Assembly: GCF_000719265.1 (NCBI RefSeq)
Contig: NZ_JOFL01000023.1
Span: forward strand, 1 to 64,000
Direction: 5' to 3'
DNA from: Streptomyces roseoverticillatus
GTDB lineage: Bacteria; Actinomycetota; Actinomycetes; Streptomycetales; Streptomycetaceae
Length of the DNA: 64,000 nucleotides
The notes under the pieces were generated by a model. It searched no databases. It had not been told where the DNA came from and saw only the letters and a list, made by a program, of their open reading frames with translations. Of this stretch, positions 24,594 through 33,930 are shown one piece after another (positions within the stretch are counted from its first letter, which is position 1; each line of letters opens with the position of its first letter). The position numbers and the translations under genes are program-made.

Positions 24594-26525
24594 CTACAGC
24601 GCCGCCGCCCCGCGGTCCTTCAGGGAGCGGGCGTACTGCTCCAGGACCCACAGTTCGTTCTGCACGGCGGCCAGGTGTTCCGGGTCCGGGCGGCTGCCCA
24701 GGCGGATCAGGCTGCCCTGGACCTCCTGGATGCGGCGTTCCACGGCGCGCAGCCGGACCTGGACGAGCTGTATTCCCGCGTAGACCTCGTCCACGTTCTT
24801 GTGCCGGATCGCCTCGACGGCCAGCTCCGTGATCATCGCCCGGACGGTGTCGTCGGGGGCGGCCTCCCGGACGCGGGTGAGGTAGTCGGCGGGGGCGGCG
24901 GTGACGCCCCCGGCCTCCTCGATAGCGCGGCGCACGGCCACGTAGGGCGCGGCGGTGAACTCGTCCTCGCCGTACGCGTCGAAGGCGGGGGCGACGAGCT
25001 CGGGCCGCTGAAGGGCGAGCTTGAGCAGCTCGCGCTCGGTGAGCGCGACGGGGCTGCGCAGGTTGAGCGCGGGGCCGCGGGCGGCCTGCGGCCCGCCGGC
25101 CCGGTGGTGGGCGAGCCCCGCCGCGGGCCCGGTGGCCGGCGCGCCGGCCCGGCCGGCGGAGCGCTGCTGGGGGCCGCCGCGCTCCCCGCGCTCGCGCGCC
25201 CAGCGAGCCAGCTGCCCGACGCGCATGACGACGAACTGGGTGTCGAGGATGCCCAGCAGGCCGGCGAGCCGGACGGCGTACTGGTGCCGGATGGAGCCGT
25301 CCTTGATGTTCGCCACGATGGGCGCGGCTTCCTCCAGAGCGGCGGCCTGGCCCTCGGGATCCTCAACGGTGTGCCGGGCGACCACGGAACGGATCGCGAA
25401 CTCGAAGAGGGGGGTGCTCTCCTCGACCAGTCGCCGTACGGCGTCGTCGCCGTCGGCGAGGCGGAGCTCGCACGGATCCATCCCGCCGGGGCTGACAGCG
25501 ATCTTGGTGCTCGCCGCGAACTTCTGGTCGTCCTCGAAGGCCCGCAGGGCCGCGCGCTGCCCGGCGGCGTCACCGTCGAAGGTAAAGATCACCTTCGCGC
25601 CGGAGTTGTCCATCAGCAGCCGGCGGAGGATCTTGATGTGGTCGCCGGCGAAGGCGGTGCCGCAGGTGGCGATGGCGGTGGTGACGCCGGCCAGATGGCA
25701 GGCCATGACGTCGGTGTAGCCCTCGACGACGACGGCGCGGCTGGTCTTGGCGATGTCCTTCTTCGCGAGGTCGATGCCGTAGAGGACGTGCGACTTGCGG
25801 TAGAGGGGCGTCTCGGGGGTGTTGAGGTACTTGGGGCCGTTGTCGTCGTCGCGGAGCTTGCGCGCGCCGAAGCCGACGACCTCGCCGGTGATGTCGCGGA
25901 TGGGCCACATCAGGCGGCCGCGGAAGCGGTCGATGGGGCGGCCGCCGCGGCTCTCCTGGGCGAGGCCGGAGAGGATCAGCTCCTTGTCGCTGAAGCCCTT
26001 GCCGCGCAGGAAGCGGGTGAGGTGGTCCCAGCCGGCGGGGCTGTAGCCGACGCTGAAGTGCTCGGCGGCGTCCTGGCCGAAGCCGCGGCTCGCGAGGAAC
26101 TGCCGGCCGATCTCCGCCTCGGGGCTGCCGAGCTGCTCGGCGTAGAACTTCGCGGCGTGCTTGTGGGCCTCGACGAGGCGGATGCGCTCGCCCTGCTGGC
26201 GGCCCGGGGTGTAGCCGCCCTCCTCGTAGCGCAGGGTGATGCCGGCCTGGCCGGCCAGCCGCTCGATCGTTTCGGCGAAGGAGAGGTGGTCGATCTTCAT
26301 GACGAAGTCGACGGTGTCCCCGCCCTCCTGGCAGCCGAAGCAGTAGAAGAGCCCCTTGGCCGGGCTGACCTGGAAGGACGGGGACTTCTCGTCGTGGAAG
26401 GGGCACAGGCCCTTGAGGTTGCCGCCGCCCGCGTTGCGCAGCTGGAGGTACTCGGACACGACGGCGTCGATCGGGACCGCGTCCCGGACCGCCTTCACGT
26501 CGTCATCGTTGATCCGTCCTGCCAC
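24594..26525 (-). CDS. dnaG: DNA primase DnaG
   Basis: 643 aa. The CHC2 zinc-binding domain is at 40-64 (CPFHDEKSPSF, LFYCFGC). The TOPRIM catalytic core includes RAVVVEGYTDVMACHLAG (Glu), FTFDGDAAGQRAALRAFE (DxD) and SPGGMDPCELR. A Gly/Ala/Pro/Arg-rich linker of about 45 residues around 450-495 separates it from the helicase-interaction domain. It makes RNA primers at the replication fork. The start is GTG. It is transcribed leftward behind the flavoprotein gene and ahead of the sigma gene, an order reminiscent of the macromolecular-synthesis operon, although rpsU is absent. Confidence 0.97.
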   Translation of the reverse strand: MAGRINDDDVKAVRDAVPIDAVVSEYLQLRNAGGGNLKGLCPFHDEKSPSFQVSPAKGLFYCFGCQEGGDTVDFVMKIDHLSFAETIERLAGQAGITLRYEEGGYTPGRQQGERIRLVEAHKHAAKFYAEQLGSPEAEIGRQFLASRGFGQDAAEHFSVGYSPAGWDHLTRFLRGKGFSDKELILSGLAQESRGGRPIDRFRGRLMWPIRDITGEVVGFGARKLRDDDNGPKYLNTPETPLYRKSHVLYGIDLAKKDIAKTSRAVVVEGYTDVMACHLAGVTTAIATCGTAFAGDHIKILRRLLMDNSGAKVIFTFDGDAAGQRAALRAFEDDQKFAASTKIAVSPGGMDPCELRLADGDDAVRRLVEESTPLFEFAIRSVVARHTVEDPEGQAAALEEAAPIVANIKDGSIRHQYAVRLAGLLGILDTQFVVMRVGQLARWARERGERGGPQQRSAGRAGAPATGPAAGLAHHRAGGPQAARGPALNLRSPVALTERELLKLALQRPELVAPAFDAYGEDEFTAAPYVAVRRAIEEAGGVTAAPADYLTRVREAAPDDTVRAMITELAVEAIRHKNVDEVYAGIQLVQVRLRAVERRIQEVQGSLIRLGSRPDPEHLAAVQNELWVLEQYARSLKDRGAAAL

Positions 26526-26564
26526 GCGTGAATTCTACGGGCGGGGGGCGGCGGCGCGGACCGG

Positions 26565-27842
26565 TCAGGACTGTGCCGGGCTGGGCAGCAGGGCCTCCAG
26601 GGGGGCGGCGGGGTCGGCGAGGGCCTCGGGGTCCAGGGGGGCGCCGGAGCGGATGAGCTTCTGGATGGTGTCCGTGACATCCCACACATTGACGTTCATC
26701 CCGGCGAGGAGGCGCCCCCCGGCGAGCCAGAAGGCGATGAACTCGCGCTTGCCGACGTCGCCGCGGCAGACGACCTGGTCGTAGGAGCCGGGCGGGGCGT
26801 AGCCGGAGTACTCCAGGCCGACGTCGTACTGGTCGGAGAAGAAGTACGGCACGCGGTCGTAGGCGACCTCCTGGCCGAGCATGGCGCGGGCGGCGGCCGG
26901 GCCGGTGTGGAGGGCGTTGGCCCAGTGCTCGACGCGGAGCCTCGTGCCCATCGACGGGTGCTCGGCCGCGGCGACGTCGCCCGCGGCGTAGATCTCGGGG
27001 TCGGAGGTGCGCAGGGAGGCGTCGACGGCGATGCCGCCGCCGTCGGCGCGGTCGACGAGGGCGAGGCCCGCGGATTCGGCGAGGGCGGTGCGGGGGGCGG
27101 CGCCGATGGCGGCGAGGACGGCGTGGGCGGGGTGCTCCTCGCCGTCGTCGGTGCGGGCGGCCAGCACCATGCCGTCCTGGCCGGTGATCTCGGTGAGGCG
27201 GGCGCCGAAGTGGAAGCGGACGCCGTGCTCGCTGTGCAGGTCGGTGAAGAGCTGGCCGAGCTCGGGGCCGAGGACGGGGTGCAGCGGCGTGGGCTCGGGC
27301 TCGACGACGGTCACCTCGGCACCGTAGGAACGGGCGGCGGCGGCCACTTCGAGGCCGATCCAGCCCGCGCCGGCGATGACGAGGTGGCCGTTGTCGCGGC
27401 CGAGGGCGGCGAGGACGCCGCGCAGCCGCTCGGCGTGGGCGAGGCGGCGCAGGTGGTGGACGCCGGCGAGGCCGGTGCCGGGGATCTCGAGGCGGCGGGG
27501 CTCGGCGCCGGTGGCGAGCAGCAGCTTGTCGTAGTGGACGCGGGTGCCGTCGCCGAGGCGGACGGAGCGGTTCGCGCGGTCGAGGTGGACGGCGGGCTGG
27601 CCGAGGTGCAGCTCGATGTCGGCCTGGGCGTACCAGGCGGGCTCGTGGACGAAGACGCTGTCGCGGTCTTCCTTGCCCGTGAGGTAGCCCTTGGAGAGCG
27701 GTGGGCGCTCGTAGGGGTGTTCCCGCTCGTCGCAGATGAGGATCACCCGGCCGGTGAAGCCTTCCGTGCGGAGGGTCTCCGCGGCCTTCGCCCCGGCCAG
27801 GCCCCCTCCGACGATGACGAACGTCTGGTTCGCGTCGACCAC
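26565..27842 (-). CDS. FAD-dependent oxidoreductase, ferredoxin-reductase-like
   Basis: 425 aa. The FAD motif is FVIVGGGLAGAKAAETLRTE, the NAD motif is LVIAGAGWIGLEVAAAARSY, and the second FAD motif is EIYAAGDVA. HPYERPPLSKGYL and HWANALHTGPAAARAMLG are typical of rhodocoxin/putidaredoxin-reductase-type flavoproteins with a reductase C-terminal domain. It would pass electrons from NAD(P)H to a ferredoxin, but no ferredoxin or P450 gene is near. A GTG at 27842 with GAGGAGG 6 nt upstream sets the start. Confidence 0.92.
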   Translation of the reverse strand: MVDANQTFVIVGGGLAGAKAAETLRTEGFTGRVILICDEREHPYERPPLSKGYLTGKEDRDSVFVHEPAWYAQADIELHLGQPAVHLDRANRSVRLGDGTRVHYDKLLLATGAEPRRLEIPGTGLAGVHHLRRLAHAERLRGVLAALGRDNGHLVIAGAGWIGLEVAAAARSYGAEVTVVEPEPTPLHPVLGPELGQLFTDLHSEHGVRFHFGARLTEITGQDGMVLAARTDDGEEHPAHAVLAAIGAAPRTALAESAGLALVDRADGGGIAVDASLRTSDPEIYAAGDVAAAEHPSMGTRLRVEHWANALHTGPAAARAMLGQEVAYDRVPYFFSDQYDVGLEYSGYAPPGSYDQVVCRGDVGKREFIAFWLAGGRLLAGMNVNVWDVTDTIQKLIRSGAPLDPEALADPAAPLEALLPSPAQS

Positions 27843-28021
27843 TTGCTGCCTCCTCGCTGCCACGCGCTGCGTCTGCAGTGCGTCTGCGGTGAACCGCCCC
27901 CGGCCGGAATCGGCCCGTGCAGAGGTTGCCGCACGGGGCCCGCCGCCGGAAGAGGGACTACCCCGGACGGGTCAGTACCCGCAAGGTGTGGGGGAAGTCC
28001 TCGGATTCTGTGGACATTCGG

Positions 28022-29347
28022 TCACCCTTCTGACACACGACGCCCTTCGGTGAGGCGGGCGAGCAGGGAGCGCGCCGAGACGTCGGTCAGGGCGGAGATC
28101 TGGTCGACGACGGCGCGCTGGCGGCCGGCGTCGTCCGTGGCGGCGGCGTGGAGGGTGCGGAACTGCGGGTCGAGGCCGTCGGGGGCGCGGGCGGTGAGGG
28201 CCGCGGCGAGCTCGGCGATGACGACGCGCTGCTCGGCGCGGAGCTTCTCCTGGTCCTCGCGCTGCATCACGTAGCGGTCGGCGACGGCCTTCAAGACCGC
28301 GCATTCGAGGCGGATTTCGCGGGGGACGACGAGCTCGGCGCCGTAGCGGGTGAGCCGGCCGGGGCCCCATGCGGCGCGGGTGGCGGCCTCGGCGGCCAGG
28401 CAGAAGCGGCCGATGAGCTGGCTGGTGGCGTCCTTGAGGCGGGCCTGGGCCACGGCCGAGCCGTCGTAGCCGTGCGGCCACCACTCCTGCTCCAGGAGCC
28501 GGTCGAGGGCCTCGGCGAGCTCGCCGGGCTCCGCGCCGGGGGCGTAGCGGCCGGCGGCGACGTCGAAGACGTCCCGGCGCTCGGGGGCGGCGAGCAGCAC
28601 ATTGGGGTCGAGGTGGCCGGCGTGCAGGCCGTCCTCGACGTCGTGCACGGAGTAGGCGACGTCGTCGGCCCAGTCCATGACCTGGGCCTCGAAGCTCCGC
28701 CGGCCCGCGGGGGCGCCCTGCCGCAGCCAGGTGAAGACGGGCATGTCGTCCGCGTAGACGCCGAACTTGCGGGAGGCCGGGTCGGTGGGGTGGCCGCCGC
28801 GCGGCCAGGGGTACTTGGTGGCGGCGTCGAGGGCGGCCCGGGTGAGGTTGAGGCCGACGCTGACGAGCTCGCCGCCGTCGCCCGCGGGCACGAACCGCTT
28901 GGGCTCCAGGCGGGTGAGGAGGCGCAGCGACTGGGCGTTGCCCTCGAACCCGCCGCACAGGCCCGCGACTTCGTTGAGCGCCTCCTCGCCGTTGTGGCCG
29001 AACGGGGGGTGGCCGAGGTCGTGCGCGAGGCAGGCGGCCTCGACGAGGTCGGGGTCGCAGCCGAGGGCCGCGCCGAGCTCCCGGCCGACCTGGGCGCACT
29101 CCAGGGAGTGGGTGAGGCGGGTGCGGGGGCTGGCGTCCCAGGCCTGGGCGCTGACGCCGGGCGTGACGACCTGGGTCTTGCCGGCGAGGCGGCGCAGGGC
29201 GGCGGAGTGCAGCACGCGGGCCCGGTCGCGCTGGAAGGCGGTGCGCCCCGGGCGTTTGTCGGGCTCGGGGGCCCAGCGCTCCAGGTCCTGCTCGTCGTAT
29301 CCGGCGATGGGGGGCTGCTCGCCCTCGGTGCGTGCCGTTCCGTTCAT
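28022..29347 (-). CDS. dgt: Deoxyguanosinetriphosphate triphosphohydrolase-like protein
   Basis: 441 aa HD-superfamily enzyme. Metal ligands are visible as [17 protein letters not shown] (first His) and [20 protein letters not shown] (His-Asp). A later Asp is in [20 protein letters not shown]. It hydrolyses dNTPs, classically dGTP, to deoxynucleoside and triphosphate and lies upstream of dnaG, which fits a nucleotide-pool role. ATG at 29347. The gap to the flavoprotein downstream is 179 bp. Confidence 0.92.
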   Translation of the reverse strand: MNGTARTEGEQPPIAGYDEQDLERWAPEPDKRPGRTAFQRDRARVLHSAALRRLAGKTQVVTPGVSAQAWDASPRTRLTHSLECAQVGRELGAALGCDPDLVEAACLAHDLGHPPFGHNGEEALNEVAGLCGGFEGNAQSLRLLTRLEPKRFVPAGDGGELVSVGLNLTRAALDAATKYPWPRGGHPTDPASRKFGVYADDMPVFTWLRQGAPAGRRSFEAQVMDWADDVAYSVHDVEDGLHAGHLDPNVLLAAPERRDVFDVAAGRYAPGAEPGELAEALDRLLEQEWWPHGYDGSAVAQARLKDATSQLIGRFCLAAEAATRAAWGPGRLTRYGAELVVPREIRLECAVLKAVADRYVMQREDQEKLRAEQRVVIAELAAALTARAPDGLDPQFRTLHAAATDDAGRQRAVVDQISALTDVSARSLLARLTEGRRVSEG

Positions 29348-29509
29348 ACTCCTGACGGTAACCGCCGGGTCTGACAGCAGCGACGGCGCGGGCCGCCGCG
29401 GGCCCCGGTTCCGGACGCGGCGTCGGGCGCACGGCCCTGACCTGCGGGGGCCGGGGAACCGGCCGGGTGTCCGGTGCGTTCTTACCGGTCGACGGGGAGG
29501 GTGATCGAC

Positions 29510-30196
29510 ATGATGCGGGGCCGCGTGCTGCGGATGCGGGTACGGCTGCCGCGGACGCGGCGGGAGCGGCGGCGGCTGCTGTGGGCCGCCGTGGCCGGCT
29601 GTGTGCTCGGGCTGCTGCCGGCGACGTGGGTGTACGCGGCGGCGGAGCCGCGGATGCGGACCGCCCGAGACGTGCCGGCCGCGCCGGTCGCCATGGTCTT
29701 CGGCGCGGGCCTGTGGGACGGCAAGCCGTCCCCGTACCTGGCGCACCGCCTCGACGCCGCGGTCGAGCTGTACCGGGCGGGCAAGGTCCGCGTGGTGCTG
29801 GTCACCGGCGACAACAGCCGCGAGGAGTACGACGAGCCGGACGCGATGCGGGCGTACCTGACGGAGCGCGGGGTGCCCGCGGACCGCATCGTCAGCGACT
29901 TCGCGGGCTTCGACACGTGGGACTCGTGCACGCGCGCCGTGCGCATCTTCGGCGTGAAGAAGGCGGTGCTCATCACGCAGGGCTTCCACGTCCGGCGGGC
30001 GCTGGCGCTGTGCGGGGCGGCGGGGATCGACGCGTACGGGGTCGGGGTGGCCGCCAAGCACGACGTGACCTGGTACGCGGGCGGTGCGCGGGAGGTGTTC
30101 GCTTCGGGAAAGGCCGCCCTGGACGCGGTGATCCGCCCCGGTCCGCGGTTCCTCGGCCCCCGCGAACCGGGCGTGGAACAGGCGCTTTCGCGTTAG
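29510..30196 (+). CDS. SanA/YdcF-family (DUF218) membrane protein
   Basis: 228 aa. A strongly basic N-terminus ([17 protein letters not shown]) precedes one transmembrane helix ([20 protein letters not shown]). The DUF218 domain follows, with [59 protein letters not shown] and [16 protein letters not shown]. Relatives ElyC and SanA act in envelope barrier function or carrier-lipid recycling. GGGGAGG ends 9 nt before the ATG at 29510. Divergent from dgt. Confidence 0.88.
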   Translation: MMRGRVLRMRVRLPRTRRERRRLLWAAVAGCVLGLLPATWVYAAAEPRMRTARDVPAAPVAMVFGAGLWDGKPSPYLAHRLDAAVELYRAGKVRVVLVTGDNSREEYDEPDAMRAYLTERGVPADRIVSDFAGFDTWDSCTRAVRIFGVKKAVLITQGFHVRRALALCGAAGIDAYGVGVAAKHDVTWYAGGAREVFASGKAALDAVIRPGPRFLGPREPGVEQALSR

Positions 30197-30203
30197 GGCC
30201 ACC

Positions 30204-30341
30204 GGCTCCGGGTTACCGCGCGTTCCGCCGGAGCCGCGGCGCGGTGGCCTGTCTCCGTTGCGGCGGGCCGCTTCTTTCCGCCGCTTCTTTTCGCCGCGGC
30301 GGCGCGCAACCACGACGGTGCGGACCGGCGGTGCCGGACCG
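30204..30341. repeat. Dispersed palindromic repeat
   Basis: The right end GGACCGGCGGTGCCGGACC is at 30322-30340. Inner TTCGCCGCGGCGGCGCGCAA is near 30289-30308. The left half is diverged (CCGCCGGAGCCGCGGCGCGG). It fills the gap between the convergent YdcF-type and protease genes. Confidence 0.6.
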
Positions 30342-30343
30342 GC

Positions 30344-31291
30344 CTAGTCCCGTACGGGCTCGCGGTCGTTTATGGCGTCCAGGTACAGCTTGAAGATCTC
30401 GTCGTCGTTGACCGGGCTGTACGAGATCCGCGCGCTCTCGTCGCCGTCCGGCCCGCCGCCGTTGAGGCCGCCCAGCACGCCCACGAGGTCGCCGGTGCGC
30501 GTGCGCTCGTCGAAGTGCGTGAGCCACGGGCTGCCGGAGGTGCCCGAGACGAAGCCGTCGCAGCGCATCCGCAGCTGGTTGCGGTCTTCGAGGCGGGTGG
30601 TCATGGCGGTGCAGCGGACGGCCTTGTCGGCGGGGTCGTCGTCCGCGTCGGGATAGCCGATGACGGTGACGCGGTTGACGTAGCCGGGCGTGCGGACCAG
30701 CCGGTTGGCGCCGGTGACGCGCTCGATCTGGCGGCCGCGGCCGTCGGCCCTGACGGTGGCGAACGCGAAGTCCAGGTCGGAGCCCGCGCCCGTGTCGCTG
30801 CGGCGGGGGTCGGCGTAGACGTGGTCCACGGGCCACACCCCGTACGGCTGCTTGCCGGCCCCGGCGCGGTAGTCGGGGACGAACGCGGCGTCGTCGCCGA
30901 AGGAGCAGTGCCCGGCCGTGACGATCAGATTGCCCTTGGGGCTGTGCACCACACTGGCGGTGCAGTGGTGGTTGCGCATGTCCTCGCCGACGGAGAAGAG
31001 CATGCCCACGGACGGCACCCCGTCGAAGTGGCGGGCGCTGCCGGTGATGCGCTGCGTGTCGGGCGCGGCGTCGCCGTTCTCGCCGTCGGCCCCGTCCTGC
31101 GCCGGGTGCTCCAGCCGCGTCGGGCCCCAGAACCGCCGGGCCTCCTCGCTGGACCAGCTGCCCTCCCGGCCGTGGCCACCGGCCCCGCGCGGCACGGCCG
31201 CCGCGAGGGTGACGACATAGAGCCCCGCGAGCACGGCCCGGACCCACCGGGCCCGGCCCCACCGGGAGAAACGCACGAGAACCCCCACCAC
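30344..31291 (-). CDS. Secreted trypsin-like serine peptidase
   Basis: 315 aa with an N-terminal hydrophobic signal/anchor (WVRAVLAGLYVVTLAAAVP). The chymotrypsin-fold catalytic triad is visible: NLIVTAGHCSF (His), GSDLDFAFATV (Asp) and FVSGTSGSPWLTHF (Ser, in GTSGSP rather than GDSGGP). Cysteines CTASVV...GHC form the usual His-loop disulfide, and a second pair lies in VRCTAMT...MRCDG. It resembles the V8/glutamyl endopeptidase-like group. The GTG start at 31291 is weakly supported; a later GTG at about 31276 is possible. Confidence 0.87.
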   Translation of the reverse strand: MVGVLVRFSRWGRARWVRAVLAGLYVVTLAAAVPRGAGGHGREGSWSSEEARRFWGPTRLEHPAQDGADGENGDAAPDTQRITGSARHFDGVPSVGMLFSVGEDMRNHHCTASVVHSPKGNLIVTAGHCSFGDDAAFVPDYRAGAGKQPYGVWPVDHVYADPRRSDTGAGSDLDFAFATVRADGRGRQIERVTGANRLVRTPGYVNRVTVIGYPDADDDPADKAVRCTAMTTRLEDRNQLRMRCDGFVSGTSGSPWLTHFDERTRTGDLVGVLGGLNGGGPDGDESARISYSPVNDDEIFKLYLDAINDREPVRD

Positions 31292-31439
31292 GTCAGGAAG
31301 GTAGTGGTCAGGCTAGCCCCATTCACCGGCACACCGGATCGCGCCGGGCCTATTTAAGGGATTTCTTATGCAAGCGCCAGCCGTTCGGTGCATCCGGGCG
31401 CCTTTGCGCAGCTCAGACGGCCCGGGCGGCTCGGGCGGG

Positions 31440-32228
31440 TCAGCCGCCCCACTGGTCGTAGCCCAGCTTGCACACCAGCGACAGGACCACCACGACGAGC
31501 ACCCCCCGGACGAAGCCGCTGCCCCGCTTCAGGGCCATGCGGGCGCCCAGCGCGCCGCCGGTGAGGTTGAACAGCGCCATGGGGGCGGCGATCTGCCAGA
31601 TCACGGCGTGCTGGAAGGAGAAGGTGACGAGCGCGCCCACGTTGGTGCACACGTTGACGATCTTGGAGGTGCCGGAGGCCGTCACCAGGTCCATGTGCAG
31701 GATCGCGGCGAGGGCGAGCACGAGGAACGTGCCCGTGCCGGGGCCCATGAGCCCGTCGTAGAAGCCGATGCCGAGACCCGCGACGACGATCGCGGCGAGG
31801 ACGCGGCGGCGCGTCACCGGCTCGGCCGCCGGGAGCGCGCCCGTGCCGAAGGAGGGGCGCAGCAGCACGAAGGCCAGCACGGCCACCAGGATCGCCATGA
31901 TCAGAGGGCGCAGGACGGCGCTGCTGATGGCGGAGGCGAAGAAGGCCCCCGCGAAGGAGCCCCCGAGCGCGGCGAGGCCGATACGCAGCGCGGTGCGCCC
32001 GTTCACCGGTGCGCGGCGGGTGTAGGTGACGGCGGCCGCCGCGGTGCCGCAGATGGCGACGGCCTTGTTGGTGCCGATGGCGTGCGGGACCGGTACGTGC
32101 GGCAGGGCCACCATCAGCGCGGGGAGCTGCAGGAGGCCGCCGCCGCCCACCACGGCGTCGACCCACCCCGCCGCGGCCGCGGCGAGGCAGAGCACGAGCA
32201 GCGTCGTCAGCGATATGTCGGTGGTCAC
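31440..32228 (-). CDS. TauE/SafE-family sulfite/sulfonate or anion permease
   Basis: 262 aa with about eight transmembrane helices in two repeats. The first repeat has AAGWVDAVVGGGGLLQLPAL and HAIGTNKAVAICGTAAAAVT; the second has GIGFYDGLMGPGTGTFLVLA and DLVTASGTSKIVNVCTNVGA. The paired GGGG and GPGTG motifs are the family hallmark. Substrates in the family are sulfite, sulfoacetate or taurine breakdown products; none can be assigned. It is divergent from nirD. GTG at 32228 opens TTDISLTTLL. Confidence 0.9.
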   Translation of the reverse strand: MTTDISLTTLLVLCLAAAAAGWVDAVVGGGGLLQLPALMVALPHVPVPHAIGTNKAVAICGTAAAAVTYTRRAPVNGRTALRIGLAALGGSFAGAFFASAISSAVLRPLIMAILVAVLAFVLLRPSFGTGALPAAEPVTRRRVLAAIVVAGLGIGFYDGLMGPGTGTFLVLALAAILHMDLVTASGTSKIVNVCTNVGALVTFSFQHAVIWQIAAPMALFNLTGGALGARMALKRGSGFVRGVLVVVVLSLVCKLGYDQWGG

Positions 32229-32436
32229 CCCGGCGATCGTACGGGTTCCTCCCAACTCGCTTGCGGAAGACGGCGGCAGGCCGTGCCGGAGCCGGACACA
32301 CAGCCGTCACAGGTGTGGGGAAAACGTGTGCCGGGGTGGCGACAGACGGCGGCGGCTGTGCCACAGTGCTGGGCGCTCCGCAGCCCGGCCCGCTCCCCCA
32401 CCGTCCCTGTCCGCTCGCCCGAAGGGACCTCCCGCG

Positions 32437-32802
32437 ATGACCGTCGCTCCCGAGCAGCTCCCGCCCGCGTCCGCCTCCGCACGCGTCGAGGCGTTCCTCG
32501 GGCGCCGCTGGCAGGCCCTCTGCGAGCTGGGCGATCTGACGCCCGGGCGCGGGGTGGCGGTCCTGCTGCCGGACGGCCAGCAGGCCGCCGTCTTCGTCGA
32601 CCGGGCGGGACGCGCGTACGCCATAGGCAATCAGGACCCGTTCAGCGGGGCGTTCGTCCTCGCGCGCGGCCCGCTGGGCTCCGCGGGCGGGCGGCCGTAC
32701 GTCACCTCGCCGCCGGCCGGGCGGCGCTTCGACCTGACGGACGGCCGGTGCCTGGACGACGCCGCCGTGTCGGTCCCGGCGTATACGGTCCGGCTGCGCT
32801 GA
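32437..32802 (+). CDS. nirD: Nitrite reductase small subunit NirD-like protein
   Basis: 121 aa Rieske-fold protein: WQALCELGDLTPGRGVAVLL, QQAAVFVDRAGRAYAIGNQD, VTSPPAGRRFDLTDGRCLDD and VSVPAYTVRL. Like other NirD proteins it lacks the Cys/His ligands of a 2Fe-2S cluster. NirD normally pairs with NirB to reduce nitrite to ammonium with NADH, but no nirB lies in the window, so either nirB is elsewhere or this is a stray copy. ATG at 32437 follows AAGGGACC. Divergent from the TauE permease. Confidence 0.85.
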   Translation: MTVAPEQLPPASASARVEAFLGRRWQALCELGDLTPGRGVAVLLPDGQQAAVFVDRAGRAYAIGNQDPFSGAFVLARGPLGSAGGRPYVTSPPAGRRFDLTDGRCLDDAAVSVPAYTVRLR

Positions 32803-32939
32803 GCGGGGGCGCCCCGCGCGCGGGCCACCGTATCGGGCGAATGCCCGCCCTGCACCCGCTTCCCCTCGCCTACGCTGGGACCGACGAGGGCTACTGACGC
32901 GTATGTGCCGGGTGCGGACCGCAGAGGAGCGCAGCAGAC

Positions 32940-33869
32940 GTGACTGGATGGAACGCGAGCGAGATCCCCGACCAGAGCGGCCGCACGGCGGTGGTCACGG
33001 GCGCCAACAGCGGCCTCGGCTACGTCACGGCCCGCGAGCTGGCGCGGCACGGCGCACGGGTCGTCCTCGCCTGCCGCGACGCGACGCGCGGCAAGGCCGC
33101 CGAGGAGCGGGTCCGCGCGGCGGCGCCCGGCGCCGACGTGCAGTTCGCCCCGCTCGACCTCGCGGACCTGTCCTCGGTGCGGGCCTTCGCCGCGGACCTG
33201 CCCGGCGACCGGCTGGACCTGCTGATCAACAACGCCGGGGTGATGGCGCTGCCGCAGCGCCGCACGGTCGACGGGTTCGAGATGCAGTTCGGCACGAACC
33301 ATCTCGGCCATTTCGCACTGACCGGCCTGCTGCTGCCGCGGCTGCGGGAGGCCGGGCACGGCGCGCGGGTCGTCACCGTCGCCAGCGGGCTGCACGTCCT
33401 GGGCACGGTCGACCCTCGCGACCTCAACATGGAGCACCGCTACCGCCGCTGGATCGCCTACGGCCGCTCCAAGAGCGCCAACCTGCTGTTCACGCACGAG
33501 CTGGCGCAGCGGCTGACGGCGGAGGGCTCGCGCGTCATCGCCGCCGCCGCGCACCCCGGCTACGCGGCCACGAACCTGCAGACGGCCGGGGCGCGGATGG
33601 AGGGCCGGACGACGGCCGAGCACCTCGCCGAGCTGGCCAACCGGCTCTTCGCCCAGAGCCCGGAACAGGGGGCGCTGCCCACGCTGTACGCGGCGACCGC
33701 GCAGGACGTCCGGCAGGACGACTACTTCGGGCCGCGCTTCGAGCTCCGCAGCGCGGGGGCGCCTACGCGGCGGGCGGTACGGGCGTGGTGGACGCGCAAT
33801 GACCGTGCCAGTGCGGGGCTTTGGGCGGCGTCGGAGCGGCTGACGGGCGTGACGTACACCTGGCTGTGA
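32940..33869 (+). CDS. Short-chain dehydrogenase/reductase, retinol-dehydrogenase-like
   Basis: 309 aa. TAVVTGANSGLGYVTARELA is the cofactor motif, with RVVLACRD (Arg suggests NADP). LLINNAGVMALP is the structural NNAG, VTVASGLHVLG carries the catalytic Ser, and YGRSKSANLLFTHEL carries Tyr-x-x-x-Lys. HPGYAATNLQ follows. The substrate is unknown. GTG at 32940. It follows nirD by 137 bp and may be independent of it. Confidence 0.93.
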   Translation: MTGWNASEIPDQSGRTAVVTGANSGLGYVTARELARHGARVVLACRDATRGKAAEERVRAAAPGADVQFAPLDLADLSSVRAFAADLPGDRLDLLINNAGVMALPQRRTVDGFEMQFGTNHLGHFALTGLLLPRLREAGHGARVVTVASGLHVLGTVDPRDLNMEHRYRRWIAYGRSKSANLLFTHELAQRLTAEGSRVIAAAAHPGYAATNLQTAGARMEGRTTAEHLAELANRLFAQSPEQGALPTLYAATAQDVRQDDYFGPRFELRSAGAPTRRAVRAWWTRNDRASAGLWAASERLTGVTYTWL

Positions 33870-33900
33870 CCCGGACCTGACCACGGCCATTGTCCTCAAT

Positions 33901-33930
33901 CTCCCCCAGCTACCGCTGGGAGGTGCCCCC
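33901..33930. repeat. Dispersed CCCAGC-TACC-GCTGGG hairpin
   Basis: CTCCCCCAGCTACCGCTGGG followed by AGGTGCCCCC is a short hairpin sequence I recognise as recurring in Streptomyces intergenic DNA. It contains the stop codon of the membrane protein gene encoded to its right, so it supplies the end of that protein as well as a possible terminator. Confidence 0.65.

Noticed and set aside
23592..26531. 979-codon rightward frame opposite dnaG and the sigma gene
   Set aside because: Spans the antisense of two unrelated genes and a repeat-filled gap; no motif.
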